The position numbers were made by a program, and so were the translations under genes. Below are positions 7,954-16,467 of a stretch of 42,934 nt of DNA, piece by piece. Under the pieces are notes generated by a model. The model saw nothing but the letters and a program-made list of their open reading frames with translations, had not been told where the DNA came from and searched no databases. The DNA is taken from assembly GCA_944326775.1 (NCBI GenBank), contig CALVFH010000008.1, positions 1-42,934 of the forward strand. Direction: 5' to 3'. The stretch is from an uncultured Parabacteroides sp. (GTDB lineage Bacteria > Bacteroidota > Bacteroidia > Bacteroidales > Tannerellaceae). The first letter of the stretch is position 1, and the number at the start of each line of letters is the position of its first letter.

Positions 7954-10716
7954 ATGTGCAGGTTATCCGTTCTTCTGTTTTTTTTCACTCTTTTCTGTAC
8001 TTCCGTATCGGCCCAACGAGCATCCCTCTCCGGACGAGTCGTCGAAAAAAGTACCAACCAGCCTATTGAACAAGCAACGGTCCGTTTGCTTCAGGCAACC
8101 GACAGCTCCATGGTTCGTGGAGTGGCCAGCGGCAAGAATGGCGATTTCACCTTAGTACGGGTTCGTCCCGGTCATTATATCCTGAATATTTCCTTTATCG
8201 GTTTCGAGACTTTATCCCAAAACATTGAAGTAAAAAAGGAGGATACCCGTTTGCAACTGGGTTCACTGGCGCTCGACGATGCCTCCATCCTGCTGAGTGA
8301 AGCGGTCGTAGTAGGCAAGGCTCCTGAAGTAGTCTTCCGCAACGACACGACAGAATATAATGCCGATTCGTTCAAAGTAACCGAGGGCTCCGTTCTGGAA
8401 GACTTGCTGAAGAAAATGCCCGGCGTAGAAGTGGATACTGAAGGGAAAGTAACGGTAAACGGCAAGGAAATCACCAAAATCATGGTCGATGGCAAGGAAT
8501 TCTTCTCCGACGACCCTAAAGTAGCCTCCAAAAACCTTCCTGCCAAGATGATCGACAAGGTGCAAGTACTCGACAAGAAAAGCGACATGGAGGAGATGAC
8601 CGGCTTCGACGACGGCGAGGAAGAAACCATCATCAACCTGACCGTCAAACCGGGTATGAAGAAAGGATGGTTCGGCAATGCCTATGCGGGTTACGGCAGC
8701 CACAACCGCTACGAAGGCAATGCCATGGTAAACCGCTTTATAGAAAACGACCAATTTACGATAATGGGGAGCCTGAACAATACCAACAACATGGGCTTCA
8801 CCGACATGGCTTCGTCGATGTTCTCCGGCATGCGGGGCGGACGGCGAGGAAGTGCCGGAAATGGCATCACCACGTCGGGTAATGCCGGCGTAAACTTCAG
8901 CAAGGAGTTCAGCCCGAAATTCACCTTGGGCGGAAACACCCGCTATTCACATTCCGACAACGATGCTCAAAGCACCAGCAGCACCCAGACCTTCCTGCCC
9001 GGCGACAGTGTCTCTTATGCTTCCAACCGGGTAATCAACAATTCCATCAGCAACAATGCCGGCCTCGACCTCCGTTTCGAATGGAAACCGGACACGCTCA
9101 CACGCATATTCTTTACTCCCAGCTTCGGCTATAGCACCAGCCGAACTTCGAACATCCAGGAAGAAAGTACACGTATCAACCAGGATACCCTGAACATCAG
9201 CAATTCCGAAGTTTTCTCAGACGGAGCCGGCTACAACTTGAATGCAAATCTCGACTTCAGCCGGAAACTGAACAGCCGCGGCCGCGTTATCAGTTTCTCG
9301 CTTTCAGGAGGTACCAGCGATTCCTATAATAACGAGTCGAACTACTCGCTGACGCAATACCTGCAGGAAGGACGGAACCAGACAATCGACCAGCGCATCC
9401 GCTACGACAACCGGAGCTTCAACTACCGGGCTTACATCTCGTGGGTCGAACCGCTCGGACGGGGCAATTTTCTCCAAGCTACCTACAGCATCAGCCAGCA
9501 ACGCCAGGAATCGCTGAAGAATGCATACGTCCAGGGCGAACCGGGGAGCGGATTATATAATGTATTAGATACTACGGGAAGCCAGAACTACCGCAACAAC
9601 TTCATCAACCAGCGGGCCAGCATCAGTTTCAAAGCCCAACGGGAAAAATACATGTACACAATCGGCCTGAATATCGACCCGTCGTACTCACGCAGCGAAA
9701 ACTTCATCGGCGACACGACTCTTTCCGACATCAGCCGTTCGGTGGTCAACCTCTCGCCCATGATCCGCTTCCAATACCGCTTCAACAAAAGCTCGAACTT
9801 GAGTTTCAACTACAACGGCCGTACCAGCCAGCCCAGCATGACTCAGCTCCAGCCGGTTATCGACAATTCCAACCCGCTTCGCGTAGTCGTGGGAAATCCG
9901 GAACTGAAGCCGCGTTACACCAACAACATTTATCTTTCTTTCAATCAGTTTACTCCCGAACGCCAACGGGCCATGATGTTTTCCCTGCAAGGGTCGTATA
10001 TCCTCAACGATATTGTGTCGAAAACCCTCTACGATGCCCAAACGGGAGGCCAGCGCACAACCTACGAGAACGTGAACGGCAACTATTCCCTCAACGCCAG
10101 GGCAATGGTCAATTCGCCTTTGCGCAACAAGAAGTTTACCGTCAGTTCCAACACGATGGCAATGTACTCGAACAGCAACAGCTTCGTGAACGGCGAGAAA
10201 AACCAGGGACGGACATTCACCGTAAGCGAACGGGCGGGCGCCGACTTCCGCTCCGACATCCTCGACCTGGGGATCAACGCCAACTTCCGGTTCACCTCGA
10301 ACACGAACTCCCTGCAACCCGAAAACAACCTGCAGACGTTCAACTATGGCGTCGGCGGCAACACCTCGATCTATCTTCCTTGGAATATCCGCCTCGAAAG
10401 CGACATCACCTGGAGCACCAACTCGGGATATTCCGACGGGTACAAGCAGAACGAAATCCTTTGGAACGCCTCGCTCTCCAAGTCCTTCCTCAAAGGAAAC
10501 CAGGCCACAATTCGCCTGAAGATGTACGACATCCTCCAGCAACGGAGCAACATCTCCCGCTCAGTCTCGGCCAGCATGATCCGCGATGCGGAATACAACA
10601 CCCTCAGCAGCTACTTCATGGTCCATTTCATTTACCGCTTCAATATCTTCAGCGGAGGAGCCAGCCAGGAAGACATGCCGCGCCCCAGACCGCCAAGAGG
10701 GCCGCGCCCGATTTGA
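7954..10716 (+). CDS. Outer-membrane beta-barrel protein with CarboxypepD-like domain
   Basis: The 920-aa protein has a signal peptide (MCRLSVLLFFFTLFCTSVSA), a carboxypeptidase-regulatory-like beta sandwich at about residues 21-105 (ASLSGRVVEKSTNQPIEQAT), a plug-like region (LLKKMPGVEVDTEGKVTVNGK), and a long C-terminal barrel rich in alternating aromatic strands. This is the arrangement of the TonB-receptor-like OMP_b-brl_3 family. The cargo is unknown, and no SusD partner is next to it. The C-terminus is an unusual Pro/Arg-rich tail (PRPRPPRGPRPI) instead of a terminal aromatic strand. The start at 7954 is chosen because it begins the signal peptide; an in-frame ATG-like start exists at 7870. 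Confidence 0.9.
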   Translation: MCRLSVLLFFFTLFCTSVSAQRASLSGRVVEKSTNQPIEQATVRLLQATDSSMVRGVASGKNGDFTLVRVRPGHYILNISFIGFETLSQNIEVKKEDTRLQLGSLALDDASILLSEAVVVGKAPEVVFRNDTTEYNADSFKVTEGSVLEDLLKKMPGVEVDTEGKVTVNGKEITKIMVDGKEFFSDDPKVASKNLPAKMIDKVQVLDKKSDMEEMTGFDDGEEETIINLTVKPGMKKGWFGNAYAGYGSHNRYEGNAMVNRFIENDQFTIMGSLNNTNNMGFTDMASSMFSGMRGGRRGSAGNGITTSGNAGVNFSKEFSPKFTLGGNTRYSHSDNDAQSTSSTQTFLPGDSVSYASNRVINNSISNNAGLDLRFEWKPDTLTRIFFTPSFGYSTSRTSNIQEESTRINQDTLNISNSEVFSDGAGYNLNANLDFSRKLNSRGRVISFSLSGGTSDSYNNESNYSLTQYLQEGRNQTIDQRIRYDNRSFNYRAYISWVEPLGRGNFLQATYSISQQRQESLKNAYVQGEPGSGLYNVLDTTGSQNYRNNFINQRASISFKAQREKYMYTIGLNIDPSYSRSENFIGDTTLSDISRSVVNLSPMIRFQYRFNKSSNLSFNYNGRTSQPSMTQLQPVIDNSNPLRVVVGNPELKPRYTNNIYLSFNQFTPERQRAMMFSLQGSYILNDIVSKTLYDAQTGGQRTTYENVNGNYSLNARAMVNSPLRNKKFTVSSNTMAMYSNSNSFVNGEKNQGRTFTVSERAGADFRSDILDLGINANFRFTSNTNSLQPENNLQTFNYGVGGNTSIYLPWNIRLESDITWSTNSGYSDGYKQNEILWNASLSKSFLKGNQATIRLKMYDILQQRSNISRSVSASMIRDAEYNTLSSYFMVHFIYRFNIFSGGASQEDMPRPRPPRGPRPI

Positions 10717-10822
10717 TGGAGGAGAAGATCAAGTCACCTATCTTTCCGTTGCAGGTTCTGTTACATTCCCTGCTAATCCAGAATTTGTACCTCGGCGGGC
10801 AACCTTAATCAAAAAATAACCC

Positions 10823-11719
10823 CTATCGGTAATGATTCAACATTTGCTGAAGAAGCGCTACGATTTCTTTCCGAAGAGAAAGCGGCTCCAATACTTCTAT
10901 ATGCTCACGATGCCACAACAACTGTTGGACAAAATCGTATGAAGGGCGAAGAATATATTGAAAAACCGCATAATCTTTTCCTGTTTCAACCTCCTGCTGA
11001 GATTCATGAAGAGGAAGCGAACGAATATAAGCGACTTGGTTATGATACACCTTGATGCGAATCGGCTGTGGCTGCTTATCATCATGGATAATCCCATAAC
11101 AATCTGCATAAAACTGCTGAGGTGTAAGACAAGGAGATGGGACAAGCGACTGCTCCCCAATAACCAGATTATGCATTCGCTCCAAAGCCAACACACGTAC
11201 CTGACTTCGATCCAGATACTCCCCTATCAAATACCAGCGTTGCTCAAAAAGACGGACAAACGCCGGAATCAGCTCAAAATGATAGGTTTTATCTTTTGCA
11301 TAATACGAAATATAATCAAAGCATAGCGTCCGGCTTTGGTCCATCGCATTCAATATAGTATGCAACCATTCCACACCTGTCGGCGGATCTTGCAACATAA
11401 TTTTATCTTTATGCTTAATCGCTATCGAAGATAAATTATTGATGTGGATACTACTCAACAAATAACGGTATATCGGATTTTCTTCGATAACTTCCTTATT
11501 CTTGAGAACATATTTCCGAATATGCGGATCATATTCAATATCTATCTGAAAAGAAGAAGCGATAAACTCTCGATCGCGATTAAATGTCCGTTCCGATATT
11601 TCCTCCTGCTCATAATTCTGCGAATAATTCATGAAGCGCTCATTCAATTCCTTCAAAGAAAAAGCGCCATATTCACTGAATATGTCTATAATCCAAAGAC
11701 ACCGTTCCCATTTTTGCAT
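10823..11719 (-). CDS. WYL-domain transcriptional regulator
   Basis: The 298-aa protein has an N-terminal winged-helix region (about 1-65, WERCLWIIDIFSEYGAFSLKE... and ISERTFNRDREFI), a WYL domain (about 140-215, with LIPAFVRLFEQRWYLIGEYL), and a C-terminal extension. WYL proteins sense nucleic acids or other ligands and often control defence or stress loci. The start at 11719 is supported by a TATCTTTG box at 11744-11751, which excludes the longer in-frame Met at 11803. It is divergent from the AT-rich five-gene block and is the natural candidate regulator. That link is inferred from position only. It could instead be an older resident gene. Confidence 0.88.
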   Translation of the reverse strand: MQKWERCLWIIDIFSEYGAFSLKELNERFMNYSQNYEQEEISERTFNRDREFIASSFQIDIEYDPHIRKYVLKNKEVIEENPIYRYLLSSIHINNLSSIAIKHKDKIMLQDPPTGVEWLHTILNAMDQSRTLCFDYISYYAKDKTYHFELIPAFVRLFEQRWYLIGEYLDRSQVRVLALERMHNLVIGEQSLVPSPCLTPQQFYADCYGIIHDDKQPQPIRIKVYHNQVAYIRSLPLHESQQEVETGKDYAVFQYILRPSYDFVQQLLWHREHIEVLEPLSLRKEIVALLQQMLNHYR

Positions 11720-11743
11720 AATCAACTTCTTTTTAAGCTTTTG

Positions 11744-11751
11744 CAAAGATA
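11744..11751 (-). promoter_or_regulatory. -7 element of the WYL gene
   Basis: Read on the minus strand, TATCTTTG lies 25 bp before the chosen start codon. No clear -33 box is seen. Confidence 0.5.
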
Positions 11752-11827
11752 AATGTTTAAGTCGGACAGTTTTTGGCAGGGTTAAAAAATTATTTTGCAT
11801 CATGTTAATGAAAAAGCGAAAAAAATA

Positions 11828-11857
11828 TTTGGATGTAGCACTTTTTCACTATCTTTG
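11828..11857 (+). promoter_or_regulatory. Promoter reading into the accessory cassette
   Basis: TTTG (11828-11831) and TATCTTTG (11850-11857) are 18 bp apart and match the Bacteroidetes consensus. Transcription should start near 11863, leaving a leader of over 300 bases before the first gene at 12185. Confidence 0.7.
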
Positions 11858-11862
11858 GAGCA

Positions 11863-12131
11863 ATCTCGAAAGGAGTCAGGCGTGGCCCAAAAGAGAGGAC
11901 ATACAAGAAGCGAAAAAGCGTTTACGATATTATTCCCAATCCAGAAAATCGCCAATTTTCCAATCACCTGGGAATGATAGACAACAAATGCTTACGCTCT
12001 ACTGTATTATTTTTTGTCATAAACAAAAATTATCACAGTATAGAGCGTGGGCTGTTGTTTTATTATTCAGGTGAAAGGTATTTGGCGATACCTCTGGATT
12101 GGATAATTAGCAACAGTTCCCACGCTTTTTT
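11863..12131 (+). ncRNA. Candidate structured leader or small RNA
   Basis: No convincing gene lies between the WYL start and 12185. The predicted transcript folds into a long hairpin at 11994-12048 (arms ACGCTCTA/TAGAGCGT, with an inner T-rich/A-rich stem). A second follows at 12045-12125 (GCGTGGG-CTGTTG against CAACAG-TTCCCACGC) with six T directly after it. The two stems share GCGT at 12045-12048, so they partly compete. This fits either a roughly 270-nt small RNA ending at the second hairpin or an attenuator upstream of the cassette. The RNA is not recognised as a known family. The 5' half (11863-11990) shows no clear structure. Confidence 0.45.
12045..12131 (+). terminator. Terminator-like hairpin ahead of the cassette
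   Basis: Stem GCGTGGG(AA bulge)CTGTTG/CAACAG...CCCACGC with a loop of about 50 bases, then TTTTTT at 12126-12131. It lies 54 bp upstream of the first cassette gene, so unregulated use would block read-through from the promoter at 11828. Confidence 0.5.
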
Positions 12132-12184
12132 ATTGTTTGATTTCAAATATGCATCTAATGATTAAAAACTTAAAGATTATATAT

Positions 12185-13999
12185 ATGAAACAAAATTTGT
12201 TCGACAGATACGATTTGACATCTCCCATTAGTGATAAGTTGTTAACCGAAATGGGATTTCAAAAAATAAAATCCCAATGGGTTTATATAGCCAATGGCAA
12301 GCATATAGCTCCAGAAATTCATCAAGAAGGAAATATATACTATATCGATACAACCACGGAGTATGGCTTCCCTAGTTTGAAAGATGGTAATTTTGATAAT
12401 CATAGGAAAATAATCTACACTTTAAGCGACTTAAAAGAATGTTATCAAAAATGTGCAGTTCTAAATGAGTTTATTAATGAAACTGAACCAAATGAAACTA
12501 ATATTACGTTTCCAAAAGAGGTAAGTAATACCGTTGGATCAATCACGACTGCACAAGATATAGAGAATCATACACAATGGACTAAAGGACATACAAAGGG
12601 TAGTACTGGTTTTGCTGCAGAAGATGCCAATGCTTTACATGACCGAATGAAAGGGAAAAAAGTAGAAGAAATCGGACGTAATAACGAGAAGAATGGAGCT
12701 GATAGAATTTCTAACGGTGTTTATATACAGACAAAATATTATGCTACAGCATCGAAGACCATAAATGCAGCATTCGATTCAAATGGATATCGCTATTATC
12801 AGGATGGAAAGCCCATGAAGCTTGAAGTACCCAAAGAGCAATACGAACAAGCTATTAAACTTATGAAAGAAAAAATTTCCAATGGGGAAGTTTCTGGAAT
12901 AACGAATCCTGAAGAAGCAAAGAATATTGTACAACAAGGGTATGTAACCTATAAACAAGCAAAAAATATTGCAAAAGCAGGAAATATCGACTCTTTAGTA
13001 TTTGACGCGAAAGGTTCCGTTGTATCAACATCCTCAACATTTGGTATTTCTTTCATCATAAATTTTGCAATTCTTAAATATAAGAATATCGATACGGAAG
13101 ATGCAATAAAAATCTCCTTTATTGAAGGATTGAAAACAGGTGGAGTTACATTCTTTGGCAGTGTATTTACTCGCCAAATTCTACGGACATCTTTTGGGCG
13201 AACTTTAGCAGCTTTATCTACAAAATTTTCTAAATCTGTAATGATAGAGTTTTATCAAACACCTTTGGGAAAGGATATTATTCATAAAGCAGCATCTTTT
13301 ATTGCTCAAAAACAGATATACGGTGGAGCTGCAAGAAATGTTGCGATTAAATTTTTCAGAACAAACATTTTAACAAATGTAGCTTTCATATTAGTAAATA
13401 CGGTTCCTGATTTTTGGGCATTCATGAATAATCGGAAATCGTGGAAAGAATTGACTATTTCTATTGCAAGTTCGATTTCAGGATTTGGAGCTTTCTTAAT
13501 CGGATCTAAATTAGGCGCAAAAATACCAGGCCCAGCACCACTGAAGATAATAGTTTCCATGCTTGGTGGTATATTGGCGGCATTGACAGCTTCTGATATA
13601 ATTAATCGAATATTCAAAACAGAAAAAGAAAAAAAAGAGTATGATCTGATACAAACTGTCATTAAAGAATTATGTAATGATTATATGCTAATTAATGAAG
13701 ATGAATTTGATCTATGTATGAATGAAATTCAACGAAGAGATATTATCAATAGTAATTTCATTGAACATATTAGAGCAAGAGATTCAGAAGAAAAAAAGAA
13801 ATCATATATATATAAGAAATTAAAATTATGTTTTGAGAATATCATCAGTAAAAGAAAAACAATAGTGATACCTTCAACAGCTGAATATATCAAAGAAATA
13901 GAAAAAATCAATATTTCAGAAGAAGATATTCTAAATGAAAAAAGAGAAGACGAAAACAGGGAAAAAGAAGATAACGACGATATAAATTCTAATGTTTAA
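12185..13999 (+). CDS. Unknown 604-aa protein: nuclease-like motif plus membrane segments
   Basis: The N-terminal third is soluble. Around residues 135-216 is a conserved-looking block: GHTKGSTGFAAEDAN, then NEKNGADR, then VYIQTKYY, then KPMKLEVP. The spacing Asp173-x8-Gln182-Thr-Lys184 with a strand-like VYIQTKYY fits a PD-(D/E/Q)xK nuclease core, with Glu146 as a possible helical acid. This is inferred from the motif only. The C-terminal half has four or five hydrophobic segments (about 285-300, 395-410, 424-444, 454-474) rich in Gly/Ser, followed by a long charged tail (EKREDENREKEDNDDINSN). The start at 12185 is chosen over 12137, which adds an unlikely leader. It overlaps the YaaW gene by 8 bp. 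The gene is very AT-rich compared with the flanks. Confidence 0.6.
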   Translation: MKQNLFDRYDLTSPISDKLLTEMGFQKIKSQWVYIANGKHIAPEIHQEGNIYYIDTTTEYGFPSLKDGNFDNHRKIIYTLSDLKECYQKCAVLNEFINETEPNETNITFPKEVSNTVGSITTAQDIENHTQWTKGHTKGSTGFAAEDANALHDRMKGKKVEEIGRNNEKNGADRISNGVYIQTKYYATASKTINAAFDSNGYRYYQDGKPMKLEVPKEQYEQAIKLMKEKISNGEVSGITNPEEAKNIVQQGYVTYKQAKNIAKAGNIDSLVFDAKGSVVSTSSTFGISFIINFAILKYKNIDTEDAIKISFIEGLKTGGVTFFGSVFTRQILRTSFGRTLAALSTKFSKSVMIEFYQTPLGKDIIHKAASFIAQKQIYGGAARNVAIKFFRTNILTNVAFILVNTVPDFWAFMNNRKSWKELTISIASSISGFGAFLIGSKLGAKIPGPAPLKIIVSMLGGILAALTASDIINRIFKTEKEKKEYDLIQTVIKELCNDYMLINEDEFDLCMNEIQRRDIINSNFIEHIRARDSEEKKKSYIYKKLKLCFENIISKRKTIVIPSTAEYIKEIEKINISEEDILNEKREDENREKEDNDDINSNV

Positions 14000-14744
14000 T
14001 AAAGAAAACGATAAAATCATGTTTCAAAAAAAGTATTTAGAAGATCCTGATTTGGATTTTATTTCAAAATGTTCAAATGACGATTTAAAAACATTGGCTG
14101 ATTTGCTTGTTTATGACACGGACAACAAACCTAGGATTAGTGAAGAATTGTCAAAAACTCGCGATTATAGGGAGTTTTATCCAAAAGAAATGAATAAAAT
14201 CACCACAGAGATTATTCATGAATTTCAACTTTATGGAGGAGACACCGTTGCCAATGCTGTACGTGGACATGGCATCCCCTATCGCCAAATATTGATGGAT
14301 GTATGCGATCGAACCAAAGTAAACTATAACAAGAGTTCTTCCACTGAACGGATTGAAATGTGTTTTGTTCAACGTGTCTTAGATGATACGTTAGATAAAA
14401 TGGAATACTCTGACATCCTAGAATTTGCCAACGATTTACAAATTGACGCAACCAAGTACAATAATAAAAACGCATTAAAAGATGCTATCATCATGGCTAG
14501 TATGTCTCCACAATTTGTTAGCAAAATTATATCTATTTGTGCTAAAGCTATTGTTCCAAGAATAGGTATTGCATTAGGAGGATTTGCCGCAGGGCAAATC
14601 TTAGTCAGATTAATCCCAATCATTAACATCATCGCATTAGGATTCTTAGCGAAAGAACTTACAGGACCAGCATATAGAGTTACTATGCCTAGTGTTATGT
14701 TAATCATTTATATGCGTCACAAATTGAATGAGACAAATAAGTAG
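13992..14744 (+). CDS. YaaW/UPF0174 family protein (DUF3944)
   Basis: The sequence closely follows Escherichia coli YaaW: an N-terminal DLDFISKCSNDDLKTLADLL (DUF3944), a central YGGDTVANAVRGHGIPYRQIL, and a C-terminal GPAYRVTMPSVMLI. Glycine-rich hydrophobic stretches lie at about residues 180-200 and 205-225, suggesting membrane association. The molecular function of this family is not established; the Pfam name points to a remote similarity to ubiquinol-cytochrome c chaperone. It overlaps the upstream gene by 8 bp, so the two are translationally coupled and probably work together. A Met at 14019 would match the YaaW N-terminus more closely. A strong terminator follows at 14760-14795. Confidence 0.85.
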   Translation: MFNKENDKIMFQKKYLEDPDLDFISKCSNDDLKTLADLLVYDTDNKPRISEELSKTRDYREFYPKEMNKITTEIIHEFQLYGGDTVANAVRGHGIPYRQILMDVCDRTKVNYNKSSSTERIEMCFVQRVLDDTLDKMEYSDILEFANDLQIDATKYNNKNALKDAIIMASMSPQFVSKIISICAKAIVPRIGIALGGFAAGQILVRLIPIINIIALGFLAKELTGPAYRVTMPSVMLIIYMRHKLNETNK

Positions 14745-14759
14745 CTAATTAAATCTATG

Positions 14760-14795
14760 GATAGGTCGGACCTCTTTTGTCCGACCTATCTTTTT
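14760..14795 (+). terminator. Terminator after the YaaW gene
   Basis: A perfect 12-bp stem GATAGGTCGGAC (14760-14771) / GTCCGACCTATC (14779-14790) with a 7-base loop, followed by TTTTT. It ends the two-gene unit and separates it from the membrane-protein gene. Confidence 0.92.
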
Positions 14796-14827
14796 CCTTT
14801 GCTGCATAAACAATAACAAAAGAAATT

Positions 14828-15712
14828 ATGCACACACAAAAAATGCAGCAACAGATTGAGCTAATTACTCAACGGGAAAATATTCCTGAAAGCTTGGCTT
14901 GCTTATGCAAACTGTTCCTTTCCACATTGGAAAATTTAAAAGGAACATTATCGGATGCTTCTTTTTTAGAAACATTAGACAAAGAATGTAGTAAACTCGA
15001 AGCAGAAACAGAAAAATCAAGGATTGCCATAGTGCTGGATGTGCTGTTGACAGCCTCTATTTATTTTAAGAAAGCCCATACCTACTTTCACCAGCCTAAA
15101 AAATATCAACCTGAATTTGGATTGCTTTTATGGGATATTTATAACCAATTGATGGATTGGTTCGAGGAAGAAATGAATGACCATTTTGATCGGATTGATT
15201 ACTCCGACAATTTCTTTGAACAATTCTCTTTAGAATCCAAAAGAACGCGTTTTTCACGTCTTAATCTCTGGCGTAATATAATCCGGCAATACCAAATAGT
15301 CGCAAAATATGGATTAACCTGTTCAGATAGCTTATTGAAAGATACTTTTGACAAATATCAAAAAGAGCTATACATTTTCAGCCATCCTTTAATTGCCTAT
15401 ATTCACTTTTTAGTAAGTAGCTTGGTCTTTATTTCGGGCAGTTACCTATTGCTTGGTATCCTACATTTGTTTTATCAATTCTATGTGATAAAACCCTATA
15501 TATTATTATTGGCAGGCGCAGGATTAAAAAAGTATCGTACCACATTGGGTGAGTTATCCATAGCACGCCATTCGTTCTGGGAAAGAGGCATATCCATATT
15601 CGGTACAAGTGAACCCATCTATATTTTTCTATTGGGTATTATTTTCTGGCAAATAATTGATTTTTTCCAAGATATTCGGCTGAACAAAGTTTTACCCAAC
15701 TATAAAAATTGA
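14828..15712 (+). CDS. Unknown membrane protein with helical cytoplasmic head
   Basis: The 294-aa protein is not recognised. Residues 1-180 are hydrophilic and probably helical, rich in Glu, Lys and aromatic residues. Residues about 187-232 hold two close hydrophobic segments (YIHFLVSSLVFISGSYLLLG and FYVIKPYILLLAGAG), and a third lies at about 262-280 (PIYIFLLGIIFWQIIDFF). No catalytic motif is evident. Base composition is AT-rich like its neighbours. It follows the YaaW terminator by 32 bp, so it needs its own promoter, none of which is clear. It may be part of the accessory cassette or an independent cargo gene. Confidence 0.65.
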   Translation: MHTQKMQQQIELITQRENIPESLACLCKLFLSTLENLKGTLSDASFLETLDKECSKLEAETEKSRIAIVLDVLLTASIYFKKAHTYFHQPKKYQPEFGLLLWDIYNQLMDWFEEEMNDHFDRIDYSDNFFEQFSLESKRTRFSRLNLWRNIIRQYQIVAKYGLTCSDSLLKDTFDKYQKELYIFSHPLIAYIHFLVSSLVFISGSYLLLGILHLFYQFYVIKPYILLLAGAGLKKYRTTLGELSIARHSFWERGISIFGTSEPIYIFLLGIIFWQIIDFFQDIRLNKVLPNYKN

Positions 15713-16060
15713 TAGAATCATATAAGACTGAGAACTTTATGCACCTTTGCTATTTCTCTCTTTTATATACTTTCATAAGAAAAGCGTTTTTTGCTTTAGC
15801 TTAAACATCAAAATCACCAACCTTAGAAGAAGGATAGAGACAATGTAACGCTCATTCTCTATTTGTATATGTATGGGAATAGTATATCATTACTTCTCTT
15901 ATTATAACAGCACAGGAACATTATTCCTAAACTCATCTTCTCAAGGCGTATAGCGATACCAGATGTTTAATAAATGCAGAACAAGTCTCACGCTTTTTGT
16001 CTAATTTTAAATTAATGCCAAACGTTTCGGAGACTTGAGGGAGGCAAAAGGAAATATATC
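15713..16060. other. Non-coding AT-rich gap
   Basis: This stretch of 348 bp holds no ORF with coding character. A small hairpin with arms ATAGAGA/TCTCTAT lies near 15834-15864. No consensus promoter, terminator or repeat was seen. It may carry the promoter of the SHOCT gene. Confidence 0.6.
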
Positions 16061-16375
16061 ATGAACAAAACAGGAAAAAGATTATTGAAATTTGCTCTTG
16101 GAGGATGGGCTGTTGCATTCTTAGCAGCAAGCATTTTCTTAGGAGGAGAAGACTCTTTGTTCGACATTAAGAGTTTATTATTTTTATCGTTAGCTCCAGG
16201 TGCCATTACTGGATTAATTATTGGGCATATCATGAACAAAAATGATGCACCCAAAAGTATTGAATTTTCAAAATCACCTGAATCACGTTTAATTGAATTA
16301 AAAAATTTATTAGATCAAGGTGTTTTGAGCCAAGAAGAATTTGACGAACAAAAGAAGAAGATTTTGAACTCATGA
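16061..16375 (+). CDS. Small membrane protein with C-terminal SHOCT domain
   Basis: The 104-aa protein has two hydrophobic segments (about residues 8-27, LKFALGGWAVAFLAASIFLG; and 37-60, SLLFLSLAPGAITGLIIGHI), a short linker, and a C-terminal SHOCT motif (ESRLIELKNLLDQGVLSQEE at 74-93, then FDEQKKKIL). SHOCT is a short helical pair usually found at the end of membrane or phage-related proteins and thought to mediate oligomerisation. It lies between the unknown membrane protein and the Sel1 gene; a perfect hairpin follows at 16387-16421. Confidence 0.8.
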   Translation: MNKTGKRLLKFALGGWAVAFLAASIFLGGEDSLFDIKSLLFLSLAPGAITGLIIGHIMNKNDAPKSIEFSKSPESRLIELKNLLDQGVLSQEEFDEQKKKILNS

Positions 16376-16386
16376 ATTATCCATTA

Positions 16387-16421
16387 TTAAAGTCATAGAG
16401 TATGATATTCTATGACTTTAA
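16387..16421. other. Perfect 13-bp inverted repeat between SHOCT and Sel1 genes
   Basis: TTAAAGTCATAGA (16387-16399) and TCTATGACTTTAA (16409-16421) are perfect complements around a 9-base loop. No T run follows directly on either strand, so it could be an operator or RNA-stability stem as easily as a terminator. Confidence 0.6.
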
Positions 16422-16467
16422 TATCCCTTTAATAATTGCTTTCAAAAGAACATCAAATAGAATCATT

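Noticed and set aside
9688..10542. A 284-codon minus-strand frame inside the outer-membrane protein gene
   Set aside because: Antisense shadow of a well-supported gene, with no recognisable domain. Similar long shadows lie inside recF, rny and murQ.
10717..10822. Short coding remnant after the outer-membrane protein gene
   Set aside because: A plus-strand frame continues to 10819 with a plausible-looking end, but it is a shadow of the barrel gene for most of its length and has no match I can support.
11631..12074. Plus-strand frames of up to 147 codons between the WYL gene and the cassette
   Set aside because: The longest overlaps the WYL gene and runs through the hairpins. No domain is recognisable, and the promoter at 11828 lies inside it.
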